64,000 nucleotides of DNA. It comes from Mytilus californianus. Taxonomy: Eukaryota > Mollusca > Bivalvia > Mytilida > Mytilidae. The notes under the pieces are model-generated. The model had not been told where the DNA came from. It saw only the letters and a list, made by a program, of their open reading frames with translations, and did no database searches. This document shows positions 60,601 through 64,000 of the stretch, piece by piece. Position 1 is the stretch's first letter. Every line of letters begins with the position of its first letter. The position numbers were made by a program, and so were the translations under genes. The stretch spans positions 80,071,955 to 80,135,954 of the forward strand of contig NW_026262581.1 in NCBI RefSeq assembly GCF_021869535.1. The letters are read 5' to 3'.

Positions 60601-63515
60601 AGTACTATGTTAAACCATATTTCTGTTCAAAGGGAAATAACTCAAACTTATTCCATGAACCAGTAATGATAACTCAAAATTTCTTTATAACTATTTTTTA
60701 AGTCATGTGTGTTATGAAGTTGTTATGTGGTATTTTATTTTTGTTGTGTGTGTTAATGTTTAATTTTTACATGATCCTGGTTGGGGTTCAGATTTGCAAA
60801 TATCATTTTCATTATTAATTAGATAATAATCTATTTTAAATATTCAATCACAATCCAAATTCAGAGCTGTTTTATGCTTAAATGTTGTGTCCATACTTTC
60901 TCAACTGTTCAGGGTTCGACCTCAGCAGGAAAATCTGGTTTGCTGTCACTTGACAGCCTCTTGTTACACTCTTGATTGAAAGGTGATAACAATTCTCTAA
61001 TTATCTGTTAATTGTACCCCAGAAAGGTTGAAGCCAGTCAAGCTTGACATACAATTTTATGTCCTGATTTATAAAATTTGCTATTTGCAAATATCAATTA
61101 TCCTATTAAAATCATATTAAAATCTTTTAAAACAATTTGAACCTCTTTATACATATCTGTTGCAGAGATGCAAGTCCCTAAACAATTTTTAACCATTAAT
61201 TTTTGTTGTCACTTCAAATCCATGTCTACATTGATGTTAAAATACTAAATCCCTGGGATGTGTTTTAGTTGATTTTAGTCTCTGATGCATGATTTTTTAT
61301 TATTAATTGTTTTTGGCTTTAAACTAGCTGTCAGTAACTGCGAGTACTCTCAAATCGTACTTTCTTGTTTATTTGACCTGTTGATACTAATTGTAATGCT
61401 TTTTTGTTATTTAATGTTATTCAGGGTTATATCTGGTCTATATACCAGCTTTGATAAGTGTTTGGTATTACTATAAATTTTCACTTCATACTATGAACAT
61501 CAAAATTATTTATTTTGTAAAAATATTTCCTTTCTCTATTTGTTTGAACTGTACACTTATACCTAACAACAAAATTATTTTCATTTACCTGTGTTTAAAG
61601 TAATTGCAAATGGCTGATATTTTTGTTCGAGCATATTGTTTTTCTTAAATTGTTTAACATTTCATAGCGGTATAACATGTTACTTTTATTATTCTTCCCT
61701 TAGTTTATTTATTTTGTATTTACATTGTATCATAGGTCAAATTTATTTGTTCAGTGTATGTTCACTGGTGTTAATATGTCCTTTGATTGAGTTAAGCCAT
61801 TTCAGTTGATACTTTATAGTGTGTCTTTCTATGTTGTGATGTTACACTATTGTTTCAGAAAAAGGGTGTGAAGGTTTGGTACCATTTAAACGTTTAAACC
61901 CGCTGCAATTGTTTGCACCTGTCCTAAGTCAGGAATTTGATGTTCAGTAGTTGTCGTTTGTTGATGTGGTTCATAAGTGTTTCTTGTTTCTCGTTTTTTA
62001 TATAGATTAGACCGTTGGTTTTCCCGTTTGAATGATTTTACACTAGTAATTTTTGGGGCCCTTTATAGCTTGCTGTTCGGTGTGAGCTAAGGCTCCGTGT
62101 TGAAGACCGTACTTTGACCTATAATGGTTTACTTTTATAAATTTTGACTTGGATGGAGAGTTGTCTCATTGGCACTCATACCCCATCTTCTTATATCTTT
62201 CTACAAATGTGCACAGAATGTAAACTACAGTAACTTCTTCTTTCTCTTTACCTTCCTCCTGTGTATAGGAGCACATTAGCTATACCTGATTTCTTATTAT
62301 AGTTGGGATTATAAAATTCATTAATAAAAAATAGTGTGAATGAAACCATAAGAGAGAATTGTTTTATATTGATATTTGATTAATGATAAATATTTAACAC
62401 ATACATTTGCATAATGAAGTTAAAATGAAAAACATAAATTAAAATTTAAAAATTTTCAGTAATTACTTCACAATTGTGAATATTTCTAGGAAACTGGTAT
62501 ATGTTAAAGAATATTAAAAAAATCCTCTAAATACGAAAATTCAACTGAAAAATGTCTGTATACATTATGATCTTCCTCAATATAGGTCATGACCTGTATT
62601 TTCATTTTCAGAGGTTGACAGGTATGATAACATCAATTTTCAAAACTTGCTTCCCAAGGACTTTTTGCATTTGTATGGTTTTCTCATTGACAGGCTCTTA
62701 AATGTAGCTTGTAATTTGTTAGAGATAAATACAATAAGCTTAATGCGTATTTGGTTTTTTTCAAAAGCCATGTCAAGTGAAGTTAGCTCTTGCATTATTA
62801 TACATAATTAAAATTCTAGAAATGATGCCTTGAAATGTCATCTTTTCACGGAGCTGCTGATTTTGTTAATTTCATGGAGCTTTTTTATTTTAGTAATTAG
62901 AAGCTTGATTTTATTTGCGAAAGTTTGTGTTTGGATGTTTGCTGTACATGACAGCCATCTTTTTTATTATTTTAAGCTTCTCTGATTTTTTCTCTCACGT
63001 TAATAGAATTAGGAAATTTTGCTCAGTAACCACACAATTTCCCTGCAACATCTAATAAAAACATCGTAATTTCTTAAAATATTTTGACAGTGAAAACATC
63101 TATTCAATATTTATGAAAATCAAGAGCACTGTTTACTGCCTAATCTTTATATGATTATACCTAAAAAAAGATTACCGCACATGCATAAATTTTTCTGGCA
63201 AAATATCAATTCTTCAGCAAACATATTTCAATATACTTATTTATTAACCATTTGTTAACCATGATGGAACCTTGTAATTTTTAAACTCACCAGCAAAATT
63301 CAAGTGTTTCTAAATGTAAGTCTTAGTTCAGTTGTGCATTTGCATTTGAAATGCATACAATGGATGTGCTCTCTCGGAAATGTTTTACTCATATTGTTCA
63401 GTAATGAATACATTAAAATGTATAGTATAAATGTAATTCTGTTTTGAAATTGCAGGGAGCATTATTTTTATTTTTTTCTGGAAGAATTGAAGAAATAAAA
63501 GGAAATATAGATAAT
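27286..63515 (+). CDS. TTC39: Tetratricopeptide repeat protein 39 (TTC39A/B-like), exons 1-11, 3' end beyond window
   Basis: Exons: 27286-27342, 38415-38446, 48050-48151, 49668-49743, 50137-50263, 53483-53615, 54444-54543, 55335-55400, 57225-57336, 57939-58006, 63456-63515. All junctions are GT-AG and phases join into 311 codons. Residues 1-30 are acidic and poorly conserved. From about residue 42 the family signature is clear: ALKLFLNNKF, SMYHALGYGTILYIQAVMTF, HAELCYAECLLLRALLTFVQ, DENLISFVKGGLKIR, LLPSKVMKLLEFVGFSGN, LAEELLKPCLKLYP. TTC39 proteins (Iml2/TTC39 family) are helical TPR-type scaffolds. TTC39B in vertebrates is linked to lipid/sterol regulation; the molluscan role is unknown. 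FVKGGLKIR and EFVGFSGN favour the A/B type over C. The remaining TPR half lies past the right edge. Confidence 0.95.
27876..28743 (+). mobile_element. Array element (GACGAAGTCG head), plus-strand copy
   Basis: Head ACTGACGAAGTCGAAGTGG, then GTCCGTCCCTCTGTCTGTC, about five units of about 155 bp (CACACTTTTTTTGT, GATGATTTTGTGCAGAG), and the end CCGGTAGGGAACTATGTATT, hairpin, CAGAATGCTTGTT. Second copy of the element nested at 4686-5287. It lies in TTC39 intron 1. Confidence 0.87.
28750..29840. other. TTC39 intron 1 segment, nothing recognised
   Basis: AT-rich sequence without a repeat, exon or conserved motif that I can support. Confidence 0.4.
30557..31970 (+). mobile_element. Nested 1.41-kb array element with 147-bp units
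   Basis: The head TGTCGAGCCTGC..GAAAGCTCGACA is an imperfect inverted repeat, followed by (GGC)n, then about eight units with a period of 146-147 bp (conserved block TGACCTTGACCTCA). The end is GGCGAGACATTTCAGCGTGT, GCACTCTTGT. It splits the host repeat GCATTTTT/CTAGTTTCC exactly. Confidence 0.92.
30633..30663. repeat. (GGC)n microsatellite
   Basis: About ten GGC/GCG triplets in the spacer of the nested element's head. Confidence 0.95.
31971..35283 (+). repeat. 1.85-kb tandem duplication
   Basis: 31971-33430 is nearly identical to 33825-35283 at an offset of 1854 bp (ATTCTCTCTGTATT at 32717 and 34571; ACTTTTTATACGAC at 33431 and 35284). The duplicated block includes array units, tail and about 700 bp of non-array flank. 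Confidence 0.92.
33432..34573 (+). mobile_element. TATACGACC-family element
   Basis: Head TATACGACCACAAAAAAATT with its mirrored GTGGTCGTA, GTCGTTGTTGTCG spacer, about five units of 160 bp, a 10-G run near 34277, then the tail to the CAGC hairpin and AGCATTTTATT. It is the second copy in the 1.85-kb duplication. Confidence 0.9.
35285..36752 (+). mobile_element. TATACGACC-family element
   Basis: Head TATACGACTGCAAAAAAAAT, about seven units, a short G-run with a T-run near 36456-36480, then the tail ending AGCTGCGCCCCAGCGGAGCA. The roughly 700-bp flank that follows the other two copies is missing here. Confidence 0.9.
36753..36960. repeat. Head-to-head inverted element heads
   Basis: CTAAAGTTATTGTCCGGAAA and CCAAATGTCTTGGGACAACG at 36758-36800 are mirrored at about 36900-36958 around GACCGCAAATATTTTTGCGG. 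A minus-facing head fragment therefore abuts a plus-facing head, with an extra TTTTGCGGTCGTATATTGG duplicated between them. Confidence 0.85.
36834..38038 (+). mobile_element. TATACGACC-family element with hairpin half and G-runs
   Basis: Head at 36834-36900, about two units to 37250, half of the AAGCAGTGTAAGGGAGG hairpin (37290-37318), a region of long G and A runs (37541-37795, runs up to 12 G), then the tail (37850-38038) ending CCAGCTGTGCTCGGTGAAGC. Confidence 0.88.
38120..38260. repeat. Dispersed mussel repeat fragment
   Basis: TTGGTGTTGCCAGTTTGTTT, CAACTTATGACCTTGAATGT and CCCTTTGGTATCTTTCAAC are familiar mussel high-copy sequence. It lies just upstream of TTC39 exon 2. Confidence 0.6.
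38415..38446 (+). CDS. TTC39: TTC39 exon 2 (micro-exon)
   Basis: Only 32 bp: EFEDAEEEIC plus a split Leu codon. Acceptor CTATTTAG, donor GTAAGT. It continues the acidic N-terminus and links exons 1 and 3 in phase. Confidence 0.85.
38580..39416 (+). mobile_element. 166-bp array element with hairpin-CTAG 3' end
   Basis: The spacer GCGTCCGTTGTCCATCGTCG is followed by about five units of 166 bp (AGAGAACCACTGAATGGAAT at 38653, 38820, then decayed; ATCCAAGATGGCC). The 3' end is CAGGTGAGCGACACAGGCTC with the perfect palindrome GGCTCTTGAGAGCC at 39398-39411, then TCTAG and T. Fits a non-autonomous Helitron terminus. Confidence 0.88.
39960..40500 (+). repeat. Diverged tandem repeat, about 180-200 bp, 3 copies
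   Basis: GTAATCAACTCCT..AGTTT-CAACCCA and GTTGAAGTTGTGCA..CTGCTATCATG recur near 39980-40070, 40160-40255 and, more decayed, 40400-40455 (GAGGTGATGGACCTGCCATT). No clear head. Confidence 0.75.
41149..42197 (+). mobile_element. Helitron-like element, two roughly 500-bp units, CTAG 3' end
   Basis: Begins TCCTTTTTAGCTCACCTGGC with hairpin CTCACCTGGCCC/GGGCCAAGTGAG, then a CGTCGTCGTC spacer. Two units of about 500 bp follow (TTTTACAAAAATCTTCT at 41239 and 41739; GTTGTTGGGTTGCTGCCCCT). The 3' end is GGCTCTTGAGAGCC (42179-42192), CTAG, then T. I recognise this as a very common mussel element. TC at the start and CTAG at the end fit canonical Helitron termini. Confidence 0.9.
42853..43021. repeat. 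Two AGCAGTGTAAGGGAG hairpins
   Basis: Arms AAGCAGTGTAAGGGAGATAA/TTATCTCCCTTACACTGCTT at 42853-42916 and AACAGTGTAAGGGAGGTAAT/GTTACTTCCCTTACACTGCT at 42958-43021, each followed by TTAAATTATGT. Confidence 0.93.
43440..44780. repeat. 126-136-bp tandem array, about 9 units
   Basis: TTTGATATGCTGAATCTAA recurs near 43593, 43719, 43855, 43984, 44110, 44236, 44371, 44516 and 44737. Units vary by an optional 9-10-bp GGTCCAAAG. The last gap contains about 110 bp of foreign sequence. Long reading frames across it merely reflect units with a length divisible by three. Confidence 0.95.
45000..47180. repeat. Old, diverged repeat region rich in AAGGTCA motifs
   Basis: Weak repeats: CATGACCTTCA..TGAC near 45052 and 46360; CAAGGTCA near 45084 and 46528; CCTTTCCA-T-CACC near 46705 and 46990. 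It looks like decayed units of about 230 bp or longer. I cannot define ends. Confidence 0.5.
48050..48151 (+). CDS. TTC39: TTC39 exon 3
   Basis: Encodes SKLDLSDAIDQTSTALKLFL then NNKFTDAKARMEP, the start of the conserved TTC39 domain. Acceptor TTTTCAG, donor GTTTGT. Confidence 0.93.
48291..49262 (+). mobile_element. GGCGAGACA array element, five units of about 168 bp
   Basis: Head hairpin TGTCTCGCCTTGAC..AAAAAGCGAGACA, then GACGGCGGCGTC. Units contain TTAGTTTGTGATTAGGTC, CATTGGCACATCTCATT, CCATGGAGATTAT and GGCCCCGCCCCCT. The end repeats AAAAAGGCGAGACAT. Lies in TTC39 intron 3, 140 bp after exon 3. A partial copy is at 16905-17112. Confidence 0.9.
49668..49743 (+). CDS. TTC39: TTC39 exon 4
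   Basis: Encodes GSSSSMYHALGYGTILYIQA then VMTFDM, one of the most conserved segments of the family. Acceptor TTTGTAG, donor GTAATA. Confidence 0.95.
50020..50105. repeat. Dispersed mussel repeat fragment
   Basis: ATTATAGGTCAAAGTACGGC, GAGCCTTGGCTCACAC and AGCAAGCTATAAAGGGCCCC match, in reverse, 62040-62130. It sits just upstream of TTC39 exon 5. Confidence 0.8.
50137..50263 (+). CDS. TTC39: TTC39 exon 5
   Basis: Encodes TDIEAAIQALKKSLHVCDRH then RRKYSFTETITRSGIKTSQL. It corresponds to the first TPR-like helix pair plus a variable loop. Donor GTAACA, phase 1. Confidence 0.93.
50937..51034. repeat. Fold-back element, about 45-bp arms
   Basis: AAATATGTGGTTTTATTGAC, TTTTGAAAAA and their reverse complement with a very short loop. 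ACTGTCTTTTG at the left mirrors AAAAGACAGT at the right. Confidence 0.92.
51082..53287. mobile_element. 2.2-kb element with G-run inverted ends and CCCGATTT repeats
   Basis: Left end ATTAATGAG followed by about 18 G; right end about 11 C followed by CTCATTAAT. Just inside both ends are clusters of short ATCCCGA/TTTCCCG motifs (51125-51200 and 53105-53260). The interior is unique and AT-rich with no long reading frame. Superfamily unknown. Lies in TTC39 intron 5. Confidence 0.75.
53483..53615 (+). CDS. TTC39: TTC39 exon 6
   Basis: Encodes DEIHAELCYAECLLLRALLT then FVQDENLISFVKGGLKIREC. The HAE-CYAECLL and FVQDEN-I-F-KGGLKIR blocks are diagnostic for TTC39A/B. Donor GTAAGT. Confidence 0.96.
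54444..54543 (+). CDS. TTC39: TTC39 exon 7
   Basis: Encodes ECNKILLKRNFADEKQKLHF then ESGVLMGVGAFNL. GV-GVGAFNL is the conserved helix before the LLP motif. Acceptor ATACAG, donor GTATGA. Confidence 0.95.
54604..54720. repeat. Fold-back element (ATAATTCATGG family)
   Basis: GAAATAATTCATGGAAGCCA..AAATTTACACATGG is mirrored by CCATGTGTAAATTT..TTCATGAATTATTTC. The following GATTCTAATAGGACAAAT is the same flank as in the 10245-10440 copy. Confidence 0.92.
55335..55400 (+). CDS. TTC39: TTC39 exon 8
   Basis: Encodes MISLLPSKVMKLLEFVGFSG then NK, the hallmark LLP-LLEF-GFSGN motif. Acceptor TTGCAG, donor GTAATG, phase 0 at both ends. Confidence 0.96.
55470..55915 (+). mobile_element. Two tRNA-derived SINE copies in tandem
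   Basis: Copy 1 starts GGGCCTCGATGGCCGAGTGG near 55471 and copy 2 GGGGCCTTGGTGGCCGAGTG near 55705. Each has box A (TGGCCGAGTGGT), a box B-like GAGTTTGAA(T/C)CCTGCTC, and the shared body TTCCTCCAC(T/C)AATAAAAACTG. Copy 2 ends in (AATC)n. These are Pol III-type retroposons, not functional tRNAs. Lies in TTC39 intron 8. Confidence 0.92.
56440..56600 (+). repeat. Abundant mussel dispersed repeat
   Basis: CCAAGTCAGGAATATGACAG, CCATTCGTTTGATGTGTTTG and GAGCTTTTGATTTTGCCGTT are recognised high-copy mussel sequence. Confidence 0.7.
56926..57158. repeat. Fold-back element, about 90-bp arms with GCATGGCTAA core
   Basis: AAGGAATTACTTAAATCTGG..ATAATTTTGAATTACAG..TTGATAAGAAA is mirrored on the right. 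An inner GCGCGCATGGCTAAGG pairs with CCTTAGCCATGCGTGC. It ends 66 bp before TTC39 exon 9. Confidence 0.9.
57225..57336 (+). CDS. TTC39: TTC39 exon 9
   Basis: Encodes KAGLQALLKGTEDLSSLRGP then LCSIILIAYHTVVCYVL. Matches the family helices after the GFSGN motif, including the conserved YHT. Donor GTTGGT (weak). Confidence 0.94.
57939..58006 (+). CDS. TTC39: TTC39 exon 10
   Basis: Encodes LGDGDISLAEELLKPCLKLY then PK after a split Gly codon. Corresponds to the G-EG-L-EAE-LLEPYL segment of TTC39A/B. Donor GTAAGT. Confidence 0.94.
58610..58782. repeat. Fold-back element, about 75-bp arms
   Basis: AGAGATAAC..TATTTGAAGCTTGG..CTACGTAAAAC..TTTTACTGTC mirrors GACAGTAAAAC..GTTTTACGTAG..CCAAGCTTCAAATA..GTTATCTCT. 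Confidence 0.92.
59268..60258 (+). mobile_element. GTCCGTC array element, five to six units of about 160 bp
   Basis: Palindromic head GTCCGTCAAAATTTTGACGGAC, then (GTCTGTCC)n, then units with TCGCGCCGTATCTCAAAAAC (59541, 59698, 59857, 60019, 60177) and ACACACTTCTTAGTTATATT. The end is GACGACGGGCGAATCATGCG, hairpin TGCGCTCATTGCGCA, GCTGTTT. Reading frames here follow the repeats and are not genes. Confidence 0.9.
60259..60834. other. TTC39 intron 10 segment, nothing recognised
   Basis: AT-rich sequence between an array element and the orphan tail block. If both belong to one element this would be its interior, but no unit or motif supports that. Confidence 0.35.
60835..60967 (+). repeat. Orphan tail block with alternative end
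   Basis: CAATCCAAATTCAGAGCTGT..TGTTGTGTCCATACTTT..AACTGTTCAGGGTTCGACC is the tail shared by the TATACGACC elements. It then ends differently: hairpin CTGTCACTTGACAG and CCTCTTGTT. Confidence 0.85.
61860..62195 (+). repeat. Abundant mussel dispersed repeat
   Basis: Contains CCCGCTGCAATTGTTTGCAC, CTGTCCTAAGTCAGGAATTT, GATTAGACCGTTGGTTTTCC, GGGCCCTTTATAGCTTGCTG and GAGAGTTGTCTCATTGGCAC, all familiar from mussel genomes. Parts recur in reverse at 3268-3440 and 50020-50105. Probably part of a retroelement; class not assigned. Confidence 0.85.
62200..63455. other. TTC39 intron 10 segment, nothing recognised
   Basis: AT-rich intron leading to exon 11; no repeat or exon seen. Confidence 0.4.
63456..63515 (+). 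CDS. TTC39: TTC39 exon 11
   Basis: Encodes GALFLFFSGRIEEIKGNIDN, matching the conserved LF-F--RI---KGN motif. Acceptor TTGCAG, donor GTAAGT. Later exons lie beyond the right edge. Confidence 0.92.
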
Positions 63516-64000
63516 GTAAGTACTTATTTCCAACAGTTGATTAGATTTAGAGTGTATCACTTCTTGATTGTCATAGGTAATTGTGATTTTTATTTGAAAT
63601 TTTTGTTAATTGTTGTTTCCATAGTATTTTTCAAATATGAATCGAGCTGTTTTTACATAAAGCTCCTTTTTACATGAATTTCTTTCATCTCTGGGATCAA
63701 CATCTGAATTAAGAAGAAATTTGAATATTAAATTTTTTATATTGAAAATATTGAATTTGATTGATTTGAAAGGCAAGTGTCTGAACAGAGATAGAGCTAG
63801 GATGCTTTTGTAGCAAAAAAAATAAAATGGGTGATTCCAATAATTTTATTCATTGCACTAAAGTTGTTTCCAATGCAAAAAGATTAAAGTAAAAACAGTG
63901 TAATGCAGCCTTTGATGACTTTTGAACCTAACTATAGACATTTTAGTGCACATACAGTCTAAATTGATGGTTTCTTTTTTTCACAACATTGGTCAATTTT

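Overview
This is eukaryotic, AT-rich, intron-rich DNA from a bivalve mollusc, most likely a marine mussel (Mytilus). Two split protein-coding genes with GT-AG introns are legible. The intervening DNA is packed with the tandem-array and fold-back elements and tRNA-derived SINEs typical of mussel genomes, several of which I recognise from mussel sequence. There are no prokaryotic features, CRISPR arrays or functional RNA genes that I can support.

Two genes stand head to head. On the minus strand, from 27142 down to 876 and on past the left edge, I assembled 17 phase-compatible exons (475 codons). They encode a protein with an N-terminal globular region, an acidic linker, a ubiquitin-conjugating (E2/UBC) fold that appears to lack the catalytic cysteine, and a stretch resembling the part of BIRC6 that precedes its own E2 domain. 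On the plus strand, from 27286 to 63515 and on past the right edge, 11 phase-compatible exons (311 codons) encode the N-terminal half of a TTC39A/B-type tetratricopeptide protein. Only 143 bp separates the two start codons, so a shared bidirectional promoter is likely.

The introns carry the rest. Around 4.4-6.6 kb there are nested minus-strand array elements. At 14.3-16.6 kb lies a 2.28-kb element with long inverted repeats. At 22.7-26.3 kb there is an array element, a SINE and a 784-bp MITE. From 27.9 to 45 kb almost everything is made of modular elements: a palindromic head, a GTC-rich spacer, 120-170-bp repeat units, sometimes a small hairpin and a G-run, then a tail. One tail block recurs behind different arrays. 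From 48 to 61 kb there are further arrays, a 2.2-kb G-run-ended element, a SINE dimer and several fold-back elements.

The most informative observations concern the mobile elements. Two precise nested insertions leave no target duplication and fall between two T residues (Helitron/Helentron-like). Two unrelated arrays share a hairpin-plus-CTAG 3' end. One element carries nuclear-receptor-type half-sites every 146-147 bp. Within the minus-strand gene, a 72-bp minisatellite has copied a splice donor five times.
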